Shown here piece after piece: positions 6,942 to 14,920 of a DNA stretch of 18,505 nt; within the stretch, counting starts at the first letter, position 1, and each line of letters begins with the position of its first letter. The translations under genes and the position numbers were made by a program. Location of the stretch: the NCBI GenBank assembly GCA_023253435.1, contig JALRGJ010000002.1, forward strand, positions 15,797 through 34,301, in the 5' to 3' direction. The stretch is from Ilumatobacteraceae bacterium. GTDB taxonomy: Bacteria > Actinomycetota > Acidimicrobiia > Acidimicrobiales > Ilumatobacteraceae. Under the pieces are notes generated by a model, which was given only the letters and a program-made list of their open reading frames with translations, was not told the DNA's origin and searched no databases.

Positions 6942-7313
6942 TCAAGGCGGCATGGTGGTTGTGCCACCAATGGGCACAAAACCATTACTGGGTGGGAGTA
7001 ATAGCTTGGTGCCAGCCGACACACGATCCGGATTCTTGATTTTGTTCAACTCAACCAGAGCCGGAGCACTCAAATTGAACTTCTTTGCAATGGCGAACAA
7101 TGACTCACCAGATTGCACCACATACTCAGTTGGAGTAAGAGTGGTTGTTGATTTAGGAACAGTTGTTGTTACGGCCTGACTATCTGACGGAGACTGAGAA
7201 GTTTTTGATCCACCGTCTGTCAACAAACCAGAGAGAATGGCAAGAACTGCAAAGGCACATGTGCTCCACAACAAATACATGTGAAGGCGGGTGCGAAGAA
7301 ACATTGATGCCAT
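6942..7313 (-). CDS. Membrane-anchored LysM domain protein
   Basis: 123 residues. A short basic N-terminus and one membrane segment (about 12-32) are followed by a Ser/Thr/Pro-rich linker (35-62) and one LysM domain (about 64-107: YVVQSGESLFAIAKKF, LVELNKI, VSAGTKLLLP). LysM binds N-acetylglucosamine-containing glycans such as peptidoglycan, so this is probably a small wall-contacting membrane protein with the LysM outside. No catalytic domain is attached; 16 residues with Pro and Thr follow the LysM. The ATG at 7313 is the outermost start. A second ATG at 7304 (MFLRTRLHMYLL) may be the real one, because TAGCAT (7317-7312), a -10-like box, overlaps the first ATG and lies seven bases before the second. 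Function otherwise unknown. Confidence 0.82.
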   Translation of the reverse strand: MASMFLRTRLHMYLLWSTCAFAVLAILSGLLTDGGSKTSQSPSDSQAVTTTVPKSTTTLTPTEYVVQSGESLFAIAKKFNLSAPALVELNKIKNPDRVSAGTKLLLPPSNGFVPIGGTTTMPP

Positions 7314-7389
7314 GCTATGTCACTGTGGCAACAGTCCCATGTCGTCCACGTCGTGGACTTTCATACCACCGCTCTAACCTCATAGTCCG
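7314..7389. promoter_or_regulatory. Divergent promoter region with a 15-bp perfect inverted repeat
   Basis: The 76 bp between the LysM gene and the alpha/beta hydrolase gene contain GTCCACG (7344-7350), one base, then CGTGGAC (7352-7358), a perfect inverted repeat suited to a dimeric repressor or activator. On the plus side TAACCT (7375-7380) lies nine bases before the hydrolase ATG, the same arrangement as at the prolyl isomerase gene. TGGACT (7354-7359), overlapping the repeat, is a weak -35 at 15-bp spacing. On the minus side TAGCAT (7317-7312) is the candidate -10. No regulator gene is nearby, so the binding protein is unknown. Confidence 0.4.
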
Positions 7390-8298
7390 ATGATTCCTGA
7401 GACCCGATCCTTCCCTGGCGCACGTCGACCAGACAGAACACGCCGACAAGACGTAGATGGGGTGGGTATTGCTGTCTACGAATGGGGCAAAGAGTCAGAT
7501 CCCGTGGTGTTTTTTGTGCACGGTGGTTCAGATTTTGCTGGTACCTACGATGTTTTCGCCCCTTTATGTGCAGACGCAGGCTGGCGAGTAGTGGCCTGGG
7601 ATCACCGAGGGCACGGAGATAGTGACCACGCAGCTCTCTACAGTTGGGACGCCGACATCCGAGATGCACTCTCAGTGATGTCGTCGGTGACAGATTCCCC
7701 AGCACCGGTAGTGGCCCACTCAAAAGGTGGTGCATTCATGATGCAGTTGATCGATGGCAGCCCTTATCGCGTATCGAAGATGGTGAATATCGATGGCATG
7801 CCGAGCAAACGAAGAATGCCAGATGTTCCCGATCATGATCAGTCACGACTACTTGCGGGAGAAATCGGATCTTGGCTTGATTACAGACACGAGGCACATT
7901 CAGCCGAGAGAAAACCCGGCACATTGGAAGACCTCGCGCGTCGGCGCGGAAAAATGAATCCGCGTTTATCAATTGAGTGGTTGGAATATCTCGTCACTAT
8001 TGGGGCAAAACAAGATCACGACGGTTGGCGTTGGAAGTTAGACCCATCCATGAGATTCGGTGGCTTTGGTCCATGGAGACCAGAGTGGAGTGCTTTACGC
8101 ATGGCATCACTACCTATTCCATTTCTCGGATTCATCGGAACTGTTGATGAGCCCATGGGTTGGGGGGCGAGAGAGCGAGACATTCGGCCGTGGCTACCAG
8201 CAGGTGGACATTTAGAAGTTCTTCAAGACATCGGACATTTCATTCACATTGAAGTTCCTGAAATCGTTGCGCCCAAAGTATTGGACTTCATCTCATGA
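7390..8298 (+). CDS. Alpha/beta hydrolase
   Basis: 302 residues with a complete alpha/beta-hydrolase core. The oxyanion region is HGG (44-46), followed by WDHRGHGDSD (70-79), which resembles epoxide hydrolase and haloperoxidase relatives. The nucleophile elbow is AHSKGG with Ser111, where Ala replaces the usual first glycine. A likely acid is Asp253 in GTVDEP, and the base is His283 in IGHFIHIEVPE. There is no signal peptide, so it is cytoplasmic. A cap domain lies between about 140 and 235. Substrate unknown. The ATG at 7390 has no Shine-Dalgarno but follows a TAACCT box. Its stop codon overlaps the next start (ATGA), so the two are translationally coupled. An ester or lactone hydrolase is a reasonable guess only. 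Confidence 0.85.
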   Translation: MIPETRSFPGARRPDRTRRQDVDGVGIAVYEWGKESDPVVFFVHGGSDFAGTYDVFAPLCADAGWRVVAWDHRGHGDSDHAALYSWDADIRDALSVMSSVTDSPAPVVAHSKGGAFMMQLIDGSPYRVSKMVNIDGMPSKRRMPDVPDHDQSRLLAGEIGSWLDYRHEAHSAERKPGTLEDLARRRGKMNPRLSIEWLEYLVTIGAKQDHDGWRWKLDPSMRFGGFGPWRPEWSALRMASLPIPFLGFIGTVDEPMGWGARERDIRPWLPAGGHLEVLQDIGHFIHIEVPEIVAPKVLDFIS

Positions 8299-8948
8299 CC
8301 ACTATCACTTTGCAACACAACAAAATTTCCCTTGCACTTCACCAGATACAAGGTGGCAGTGGTCGACCATTGCTTTTATTGCACGGTCTTGGAGAACACG
8401 GTCGCAATATGAGCAATATCAACCTGACATGGAATGGCCCTATCTGGGCACTTGATTTCACCGGACATGGAGAATCAACAGTTCCCCGTGGAGGTGGCTA
8501 CTCCTCAGAAATCTTGATGGCCGATGTTGACATTGCCTTGCGCCAACTTGGCCCTTGCACTCTCCTCGGTAGAGGATTGGGTGCCTACGTTGCGTTTCTC
8601 ACTGCAGGTGCTCGACCACAATTAGTACGCGGAGCTGTTTTGGTAGATGGTCCCGGACTCTCTGGCGGAGCCATTCACGCAACATCTACGGGAGAATTCA
8701 CAGAACCTGGTCCTCGAGTAGGTACAGCCCCAGATCCATGGGCACTGTTTGAATTATCTCGCGATGCTCGACCACCCAACTACGCACTCACTTTTATTGG
8801 CCTCGCAAAAGCAGGGTCTGGTTTAGAAGATCCTGTAGCAGTGACATGCACAGTGAATCCCCCATGGGTTGAAGCAATCAGGGCTGAGGCTGGAGTGCTC
8901 ACCGATATTACGGTGCAGGAAGCACTCGATATTTACGCAACTAATTAG
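8295..8948 (+). CDS. Alpha/beta-hydrolase-fold protein lacking the nucleophile (predicted pseudoenzyme)
   Basis: 217 residues. The first half is clearly the fold: PLLLLHGLGEHG (25-36) for the oxyanion loop, WALDFTGHGES (51-61), then a nucleophile elbow that reads GRGLG (92-96). The catalytic Ser/Asp/Cys position is Gly94. The second half is short, and I find no His in the usual Gly-His-x-x-x-x-Glu setting and no obvious acid. The reading frame is intact with ordinary codon use, so this is not a decayed gene. The ATG overlaps the stop of the true hydrolase by ATGA, implying coupled translation and perhaps a heteromer. It may be a structural partner, a regulator or a ligand-binding protein. The gene converges on the prenyl synthase with three bases between stops. 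Confidence 0.75.
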   Translation: MTTITLQHNKISLALHQIQGGSGRPLLLLHGLGEHGRNMSNINLTWNGPIWALDFTGHGESTVPRGGGYSSEILMADVDIALRQLGPCTLLGRGLGAYVAFLTAGARPQLVRGAVLVDGPGLSGGAIHATSTGEFTEPGPRVGTAPDPWALFELSRDARPPNYALTFIGLAKAGSGLEDPVAVTCTVNPPWVEAIRAEAGVLTDITVQEALDIYATN

Positions 8949-8951
8949 ATA

Positions 8952-9998
8952 TTACGAATTACGTGTAGTCACCACAGTGGCAAGATCGAGTAGACGGGAA
9001 TATGCATCTCCATTGAGTTGAGACTGATCAAGTGAAGAAATCGCTTGATCAGCCAGTTGGGAAATTCTTTGTTCCATCTGTTCTGCGGCCCCAGTTTCAT
9101 GTACTACTGATTGAATCTGTGCGATATCGGAGGGCGTTAAGCCAGGAGAGCCAACTGTGTCTAAGACTTTTCTTTGATCGGAATTTGCTAATTCACATGC
9201 GAGAGCCAAGAGAGGTGTTGGCTTTCCTTCAATGAAATCTCCTCCCACAGGTTTGCCAGTTGAACTGGTATCACCGAAAGCACCCAACATGTCGTCTCGC
9301 ATTTGAAAAGCATCTCCGAGAGGCAGGCCATACGCAGAGAACATGGGCAGAAGAGAGGTCCCGCAGGCTACATCTGCTGCAACCGCACCTACATGTAATG
9401 GACGTTCAATGGTGTACTTAGCGCTCTTGTACCGGCACACCAGTTCTGTGGCAATTTTGCTTCTCTCACGCTGAGCTGAACCCACGGTGTCGAGATATTG
9501 ACCAATATTCATCTCTAACCGGAGTTCATTCCATAACACTCGTGCCTCACGTGACAATGAGAGTGCAAGTTGATCGGAGATCACATAAGTGATGTCACCA
9601 ATCAGAATTGCGCTTCCCTCTCCAAAACGTCGAGATTCTCCTACCCATTTTTCATCCGAGTGTTGCCTTGCTGCTCTGTATTGAGTCGTCACTCTGTTTC
9701 GCCGAGTTGATGCATCGTCGATGACATCGTCATGAAATAATGCAAAAGCGTGTAGTAACTCAATTGCTGCACCTATGCGCAATGGTTCAACTGAATCTGG
9801 ACTACCACCAGCACCTACCCAACCCCAGAAGGTGAACTGAGGACGAAGTCGCTTGCCTCCACCCAACACCAGCCCTTCTATCTCATCAAAAACAGTAGAA
9901 AGCAATGGAGACACGGAAACCCAGCGTGAGCGCTCCTCTGAAAGAGAGCGCGCTAATTCTGTATCTACACGCTCAATAATGGAATCTGGTGACGTCAT
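8952..9998 (-). CDS. Polyprenyl diphosphate synthase (likely geranylgeranyl diphosphate synthase)
   Basis: Condenses isopentenyl diphosphate with an allylic diphosphate to make longer prenyl diphosphates for quinones, carotenoids or wall lipid carriers. 348 residues. It shows GGGKRLRP (46-53), the first aspartate-rich motif DDVIDD (90-95) and the second in FQMRDDMLGAFGD (231-243), plus the Gly-Lys-Pro (248-250) and KPTPL (259-263) lysines. The first motif has no two-residue insertion, and Phe85 lies five residues before its first Asp, as in archaeal-type geranylgeranyl synthases. A C20 product is thus favoured, by inference. The ATG at 9998 overlaps the xseB stop by four bases. Last gene of the minus-strand operon; a prenyl synthase next to xseA-xseB is a common bacterial arrangement. 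Confidence 0.9.
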   Translation of the reverse strand: MTSPDSIIERVDTELARSLSEERSRWVSVSPLLSTVFDEIEGLVLGGGKRLRPQFTFWGWVGAGGSPDSVEPLRIGAAIELLHAFALFHDDVIDDASTRRNRVTTQYRAARQHSDEKWVGESRRFGEGSAILIGDITYVISDQLALSLSREARVLWNELRLEMNIGQYLDTVGSAQRERSKIATELVCRYKSAKYTIERPLHVGAVAADVACGTSLLPMFSAYGLPLGDAFQMRDDMLGAFGDTSSTGKPVGGDFIEGKPTPLLALACELANSDQRKVLDTVGSPGLTPSDIAQIQSVVHETGAAEQMEQRISQLADQAISSLDQSQLNGDAYSRLLDLATVVTTRNS

Positions 9999-10258
9999 TC
10001 GTCTTCTTCAATTTCAAATTCGTCGTCGAGTGTGTCGTCTTCAAAACCAAGCTCTGCCACCAAAGTATCGACAGTCATTTGAGCTGCGGCAATTCTCTCA
10101 TTGCACCAGTTGATAAGAAAAGATGCGCGTTCAACCTTGGAAGCAAGAACGTCTACATCGATATTGTTGGAATCTAACTCTGAGAGAATTGTTTCCACTT
10201 CACGCATTGCATCTGCATAACCAGTGGGATCAACATTTGCTGTCTTTTTAGCTGCCAT
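9995..10258 (-). CDS. xseB: Exodeoxyribonuclease VII small subunit
   Basis: Small helical subunit that binds several copies per large subunit in exonuclease VII, which degrades single-stranded DNA from both ends to oligonucleotides. 87 residues with the family core: GYADAMREVETILSELD, then a helix with VERASFLINWCNERI and a very acidic tail (EDDTLDDEFEIEEDE). Its length is normal. The ATG shares one base with the xseA stop (TAATG), and its own TGA overlaps the next ATG. Both overlaps imply translational coupling, which would help balance the subunit ratio. Confidence 0.93.
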   Translation of the reverse strand: MAAKKTANVDPTGYADAMREVETILSELDSNNIDVDVLASKVERASFLINWCNERIAAAQMTVDTLVAELGFEDDTLDDEFEIEEDE

Positions 10259-11454
10259 TAGGCCACTCCTTCTACCGTGCTTGTTATGACTCCATCAGCA
10301 ACCGACGTGGTGACTGTTTGTCCCACCTTCAATTGTGATGTTGAGCGAACTATGTTTCCTGCACTATCTCGAGTAATGCTCCATCCTCTTGCCATAGTTG
10401 TCACAGGATCAAGAAGTCGAACTTCTGCCATATGCAGTGCCAGTTTTTGACTTTGCTTGTCTAATGCGATTCGAGGTCTGGTGCGTAAACGCTCAACCGC
10501 CAATGAAATTCGATTACGCGATCGATGCAATGATCCTTGAGTAAGGGAACGTAATTCACGCGCAGAATATGCAAGTTCACCAAGAAAGCTCTCCACGAGA
10601 GCAATGACTGCCTGGGCACAAGCAGTGGGAGTTTTATGTGAACTGTGAGCAATGAGGTCTGCAATGCTGGTGTCAATTTCATGCCCGATACCAGTGAACA
10701 CCGGATGACTACATTGTGAAATTGCCAGGGCGATGGATTCTTCATCAAACACTGCAAGGTCACCTTTTGATCCACCACCTCGCATGATGAGGACCAAATC
10801 TAAATCTTGTCGCTGAGACAACGTTTTAATAGCCGCAACAATTTGTGGAGCAGCTGCATCACCTTGCACATTGACGTCAATCAGAAATACATGAAACCCA
10901 ATTTCAGATTCTTCTAACTGTTTCATGGCGTCTATGTACCCGGCGGCTTGACTTGAAGACACAACCCCAAGGCGAAGCGGAACCAGTGGCACGGGAAGAC
11001 GCTTATTTATTTTGTCTACCCCTTTTTCGATGAGAGCACGAAGCAAGGCTTCTCGTTTTGCTGCAATATCTCCCACTGTGAATTGAGTATCAACATCTTT
11101 AATAATGAGAGAGACCTCACCACGAGGGATATAGAAATCGATCTCGCAAAAAAACCTCACGCGAAGACCGTTTTTCATTTCAAGTCCGTGTTGCCCAAGT
11201 TTGGCTGTCACACGTTTTAGGTCACCGCTATTTGAAAAAAGCTTGACGTCTAACTTTGCCTTGTCTCTTCCTTCTCCCTCGATCAGAGAAAAGTAATGAC
11301 CTGTTGCATGAGGCTGGGACTTCATTCCCTCAATCTCGCCCTCTAGCCACACTCCACCATCAAAAATGTCTTTGAGGGTTCTTTTTAATGTGGTGGAAAA
11401 TTGAGTAACCGTGAATGCAGGAACTCCATTGATGAATTCAATTTCGGCGGCCAT
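10258..11454 (-). CDS. xseA: Exodeoxyribonuclease VII large subunit
   Basis: Catalytic subunit of exonuclease VII. 398 residues: an N-terminal OB fold for single-stranded DNA (about 10-100, with VWLEGEIEGM and GHYFSLIEG), then the catalytic domain with LGVVSSSQAAGYIDAM, IMRGGGSKGDLAVFDEE, GIGHEIDTSIADLIA and KTPTACAQAV, the conserved family motifs. The helical region after it is shorter than in E. coli, whose protein is about 456 residues. The ATG at 11454 is preferred: GTGGAG lies three bases upstream and ten bases separate it from the ABC transporter stop. An alternative ATG at 11487 overlaps the transporter and has no ribosome site. Second gene of a four-gene operon. Confidence 0.94.
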   Translation of the reverse strand: MAAEIEFINGVPAFTVTQFSTTLKRTLKDIFDGGVWLEGEIEGMKSQPHATGHYFSLIEGEGRDKAKLDVKLFSNSGDLKRVTAKLGQHGLEMKNGLRVRFFCEIDFYIPRGEVSLIIKDVDTQFTVGDIAAKREALLRALIEKGVDKINKRLPVPLVPLRLGVVSSSQAAGYIDAMKQLEESEIGFHVFLIDVNVQGDAAAPQIVAAIKTLSQRQDLDLVLIMRGGGSKGDLAVFDEESIALAISQCSHPVFTGIGHEIDTSIADLIAHSSHKTPTACAQAVIALVESFLGELAYSARELRSLTQGSLHRSRNRISLAVERLRTRPRIALDKQSQKLALHMAEVRLLDPVTTMARGWSITRDSAGNIVRSTSQLKVGQTVTTSVADGVITSTVEGVA

Positions 11455-11464
11455 TGACTCCACT

Positions 11465-13330
11465 CTAGAGAGTGGATGTCTCTTCATTGAAAGATTCGCC
11501 GGCTCTTACCTGAGAGGCATACATGCCATTTAGTGCCATAAGTTCATCGTGGGTGCCTTGCTCAGCCACTAACCCATTATTGATCACAACAATCCTGTCT
11601 GCGTCACGAATAGTGGAGAGGCGATGCGCAATCACCAATGCGGTTCTGCCTGTCAATGCAGCATCTAAAGCTTCTTGTACCAGCGCCTCATTCTCGTTGT
11701 CTAAATGGCTGGTGGCTTCATCCAGAATCATGATTGCAGGGTTTTTCAACAACATTCGGGCGATCGCTAGTCGTTGCTTTTCTCCCCCAGAAAAGCGATA
11801 TCCCCGCTCTCCTACCAAGGTGTCATAGCCATCGGGCAGAGCATCGATTGTGGAGTGAATGCGAGCCGCCTCACAAGCCGCAATCATCTCCTGCTCAGAT
11901 GCTGAGGGCCTTGCATACAACAGATTTGAACGAATCGATTCATGAAAGAGATGAGGATCTTGCGAAACAACTCCGATTGCATCGTGCAAGGTATCGCCCG
12001 TGAGATCACGCACATCTATGCCGTCTATACGAACCGCTCCCGATGTCACGTCGTACAAACGAGGGACAAGAGTTGCCATCGTGCTCTTGCCTGAACCGCT
12101 GGCACCAACAACAGCAACAGTCTCTCCTGGAGCTACGTGCATTGAAATGCCCTTCAGAACATCTACATCGGGGTCACCAGCATGGCCACCTGGTGTCTCT
12201 AAAGATGCAACTGATACCTGCGACGCCGGTGGATATCTGAACACCACATTGTCAAACTCAATGTCACCGCGGGGATCAACAAGATCAACTGCACCAGGAC
12301 GATCAAATATTGCTACCGGTGCATCTAGTACTTCAAAAACGCGATCAAAAGAAACAAAAGCGGTAACAACTTCTACTCGTGCATTCGTTAAACCAGTGAG
12401 AGGTTGATAAATACGTTGCACAAAAGCCGACATTGCAACCAGTGTTCCTGCAGTGATGTTGTTAGACACCACCAAGTGAGCACCGATTCCATAAATCGCA
12501 GCTGCTCCCATTGCGCCAACAAGCCCAAGTGCAACAAAAAATACACGACCATAGAGCGCTGATTTAATGCCAGTGTCTCGCACTCCTGCTGCACGCTTCG
12601 CAAAAGTGTTCACTTCTCTCTCACGGCGACCAAAAAGTTTGACCACCATTGCACCAGCAACATTGAATCTCTCAGCCATCTGAGTATTCATCTGCGCATT
12701 GAGTTCCATTTGCTGGTGAGCGATCGCACCAAGTTTTGCTCCCACTCGTTTAGCGGGGATGATGAATACGGGAAGAACAATCATGGACAACACTGTGAGT
12801 CGCCACTCCAAAGCCACCATGGCAATCAATGTTGTAATGAGCACCACAACATTGGAGACAACGCTTCCCAACGTGGAAGTCACCGCAGTTTGAGCCCCAA
12901 CAACATCGGTATTGAGCCGACTAGTAAGTGCACCAGTTTGAGTACGAGTAAAGAAGGCAACTGGCATTCTCTGGACTTTGTCAAAGAGTGCAACCCTAAG
13001 GTCATAAATAAGACCCTCGCCAATTCGAGAACTCAACCACCGCTGCACAATCGCCAACACAGCATCGCCCATTGCTGCAATGACCAACACCACGGCCAAG
13101 GTTGTTATGAGACCCCTATTGCCTTCTGGTATCGCGGTGTCCAAGATTGCTCGAAATAGAAGAGGCGGCGCCAACGCCAGTCCGGCAGATACAAGAATTG
13201 CAAGGAGAAATCCGCTGATTTCCCATTTGTACGGTGAGGCAAATTGCCAGGCTCTTCTCAGCGATGAGCGGGTTACTCGTGCTCCCCTGACGGCATCTGC
13301 GTCACCTGGCAACAACATATGTGGACCCAT
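11465..13330 (-). CDS. ABC exporter half-transporter (fused membrane and ATPase domains)
   Basis: Type IV (MsbA/BmrA-like) exporter subunit that would work as a dimer in the cytoplasmic membrane; substrate unknown. 621 residues from ATG 13330. Six membrane helices lie between about 37 and 310. The ATPase domain shows the A-loop Tyr in FRYPP (365-369), Walker A GASGSGKST (409-417), Q-loop VVSQDPHLF (454-462), signature FSGGEKQR (513-520, variant of LSGGQ), Walker B IMILDEAT (533-540) and H-loop His569. Between the A-loop and strand beta-2 there is an insertion with VSVASLE, typical of actinobacterial members. Two upstream starts exist: GTG 13336, seven bases after a TAGCAT box, and TTG 13375, which coincides with TTGACA and would overlap the divergent promoter. 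First gene of the operon with xseA, xseB and the prenyl synthase. Confidence 0.92.
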   Translation of the reverse strand: MGPHMLLPGDADAVRGARVTRSSLRRAWQFASPYKWEISGFLLAILVSAGLALAPPLLFRAILDTAIPEGNRGLITTLAVVLVIAAMGDAVLAIVQRWLSSRIGEGLIYDLRVALFDKVQRMPVAFFTRTQTGALTSRLNTDVVGAQTAVTSTLGSVVSNVVVLITTLIAMVALEWRLTVLSMIVLPVFIIPAKRVGAKLGAIAHQQMELNAQMNTQMAERFNVAGAMVVKLFGRREREVNTFAKRAAGVRDTGIKSALYGRVFFVALGLVGAMGAAAIYGIGAHLVVSNNITAGTLVAMSAFVQRIYQPLTGLTNARVEVVTAFVSFDRVFEVLDAPVAIFDRPGAVDLVDPRGDIEFDNVVFRYPPASQVSVASLETPGGHAGDPDVDVLKGISMHVAPGETVAVVGASGSGKSTMATLVPRLYDVTSGAVRIDGIDVRDLTGDTLHDAIGVVSQDPHLFHESIRSNLLYARPSASEQEMIAACEAARIHSTIDALPDGYDTLVGERGYRFSGGEKQRLAIARMLLKNPAIMILDEATSHLDNENEALVQEALDAALTGRTALVIAHRLSTIRDADRIVVINNGLVAEQGTHDELMALNGMYASQVRAGESFNEETSTL

Positions 13331-13374
13331 TCGCACATCAACGATGCTACGGGCGAAACATACGCCTAGTGTCA
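13331..13374. promoter_or_regulatory. 44-bp divergent promoter region between the ABC operon and the lipoprotein peptidase
   Basis: On the minus strand TTGACA (13375-13370) matches the -35 consensus fully, and TAGCAT (13349-13344) is a -10 candidate. Their spacing of 20 bp is longer than normal. TAGCAT ends seven bases before a GTG at 13336. On the plus strand TAGTGT (13367-13372) overlaps the minus -35 and lies eight bases before a GTG at 13381, a possible alternative peptidase start. The two promoters must share DNA and may exclude each other. No Shine-Dalgarno is visible for either gene. Confidence 0.4.
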
Positions 13375-14883
13375 ATGATTGTGTTGCACCGCAAAATACC
13401 CCTCATTGCGCTTTTCCTGATTATCAGCGCATGTGGAGGAAGTACTTCTTCATCAGATTCAACTTTTGCTACTACTCCAAGCTCTCTTACACCCGCTACC
13501 GGTGGCACCATCAAATGGAAGTCCTGCACAACCGATGGCACTTCTTCCGATGAGTCAGACCTCAAATGTGCCAATTTGAAAGTTCCATATTCATACAGCG
13601 ACCCAGGCAAGGGTGAATTCACACTCAAATTGGTGATGAGACCAGCAAACATCAAATCAGAGCGCATTGGTTCTCTCCTCGTGAACCCAGGTGGACCAGG
13701 ATTTGGCGGATCTTTTATTCCAGAAAATGCAACGGGATACTTAAGTTCTGATCTTCTTGATCGATTCGATGTAGTGGGTTGGGATCCACGCGGTACCGGT
13801 GAATCAACACCTTATGTTGACTGTATTGACAACTACGACAAGTACTTCACTGCGGACCCATCACCCACCACGGACGAGCAGAAACAAAAACTAATCAATG
13901 ACTCTCAGGCTTTTGACGATGCATGTCAAAAAGAAAGTGGAGACATTCTTCCTTATATATCCACTAATGCGACAGCAAGAGACATGGACACCATTCGTGC
14001 TGCCCTCGGAGAAGACAAAATCACTTACTTTGGTTTTTCTTATGGCAGTGAACTTGGTGCCACATGGGCAAGCATGTTTCCGTCCACAGTTCGTGCAGCT
14101 GCACTTGACGGAGCCGCCGACCCTACAGCTGATTACATCACTGGTGGATTGCAGCAGGCAAAGGGATTCGAAAATGAACTCACAAAGTTTCTCGCAGCAT
14201 GTTCTGAAAATAAAAAATGTAAGTTTTTCAACAATGGTGATGCAGAAGGTGCATACGACAAATTGATGGAAGATTTAGACGCCACTCCTTTAGTGGTGTC
14301 TAAGAATCGTGCGCCAGTGAACACATCCATCATGATGACCGCAGTTTCTCAAGCCATGTACACCTCTACTCTTTGGCCAGATCTTGAAACTGCATTGGCC
14401 AATGCCCAAAAAGGAGACGGTTCAGGTCTGCTTGCGCTATACGACTCTTACTACCAAAGGAAATCAGACGGCACCTACGGCAACGAACTTGAAGCATTCT
14501 TGGCAATCTCATGTCTTGATGATCCCGGGCCAAAATCGGTGGAAGAAGTTGATTCCTTTCTCCCTGAATTTCAGAAAGTAGCCCCACGACTCGCAGATAG
14601 TTTTGCTGCTGGTTATTGGTGTGCACTTTGGCCGGCGAAACCAGACACACGCATTCAAATAACCGGAAAAGGTGCAGGACCCATCGTTGTGGTGGGAACA
14701 ACTGGCGATGCTGCGACCCCATTAGCCAGTTCTCGCAAAATGGCTGACACTTTGGAAGATGGTCGACTCATTGTTGTTACCGATAATCGCCACACTGGCT
14801 ATGGCTCAAATGAATGTGTCATCTCTGCGGTTGACGATTATCTGATCACCACGAAAGTGTCGTTTAAGGAAAAGGCCTGCTGA
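13375..14883 (+). CDS. Secreted lipoprotein serine peptidase (tripeptidyl-aminopeptidase type, alpha/beta hydrolase)
   Basis: Predicted to trim short peptides from protein N-termini outside the cell. 502 residues. A lipoprotein signal (basic start, hydrophobic 9-17, lipobox ISAC) makes Cys20 the lipidated residue; a Ser/Thr-rich linker follows to about 42. The hydrolase domain has oxyanion motif NPGGPG (104-109), nucleophile Ser222 in GFSYGS, Asp445 in TTGDAATPL and His473 in NRHTGYG, the layout of Streptomyces tripeptidyl aminopeptidases with their C-terminal TAP-like segment. Several cysteines (for example 276/282, 380/416, 481/502) suit disulfides. ATG 13375 is chosen; GTG 13381 keeps the signal peptide and is seen as an alternative, while an in-frame ATG at 13321 would spoil the signal. 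Proline iminopeptidase activity is an alternative. Confidence 0.88.
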   Translation: MIVLHRKIPLIALFLIISACGGSTSSSDSTFATTPSSLTPATGGTIKWKSCTTDGTSSDESDLKCANLKVPYSYSDPGKGEFTLKLVMRPANIKSERIGSLLVNPGGPGFGGSFIPENATGYLSSDLLDRFDVVGWDPRGTGESTPYVDCIDNYDKYFTADPSPTTDEQKQKLINDSQAFDDACQKESGDILPYISTNATARDMDTIRAALGEDKITYFGFSYGSELGATWASMFPSTVRAAALDGAADPTADYITGGLQQAKGFENELTKFLAACSENKKCKFFNNGDAEGAYDKLMEDLDATPLVVSKNRAPVNTSIMMTAVSQAMYTSTLWPDLETALANAQKGDGSGLLALYDSYYQRKSDGTYGNELEAFLAISCLDDPGPKSVEEVDSFLPEFQKVAPRLADSFAAGYWCALWPAKPDTRIQITGKGAGPIVVVGTTGDAATPLASSRKMADTLEDGRLIVVTDNRHTGYGSNECVISAVDDYLITTKVSFKEKAC

Positions 14884-14889
14884 CTTTCT

Positions 14890-14915
14890 GTTGGACAAGA
14901 AATCCAACTAGTTTT
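14890..14915 (+). terminator. Weak terminator-like hairpin between peptidase and sulfatase
   Basis: GTTGGA (14890-14895), a seven-base loop, and TCCAAC (14903-14908) form a perfect six-pair stem seven bases after the peptidase stop, followed by TAGTTTTC. The T-run is short and the stem modest. The same TAGTTT (14909-14914) lies six bases before the sulfatase GTG and could serve as its -10 box, so the site may end one transcript and start the next. Confidence 0.4.
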
Positions 14916-14920
14916 CTGAC

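Noticed and set aside
7361..7735. 124-codon minus-strand frame opposite the alpha/beta hydrolase
   Set aside because: Antisense to the motif-bearing hydrolase and contains only Arg/Leu/His-rich sequence.
12710..13159. 149-codon plus-strand frame inside the ABC exporter gene
   Set aside because: Antisense to a clear transporter; His/Ser/Asn-rich low-complexity translation with no family features.
13370..13375. TTG at 13375 as the ABC exporter start
   Set aside because: The bases form TTGACA, a full -35 match, and the extra 15 residues resemble no transporter N-terminus; they would also fill the divergent promoter region.
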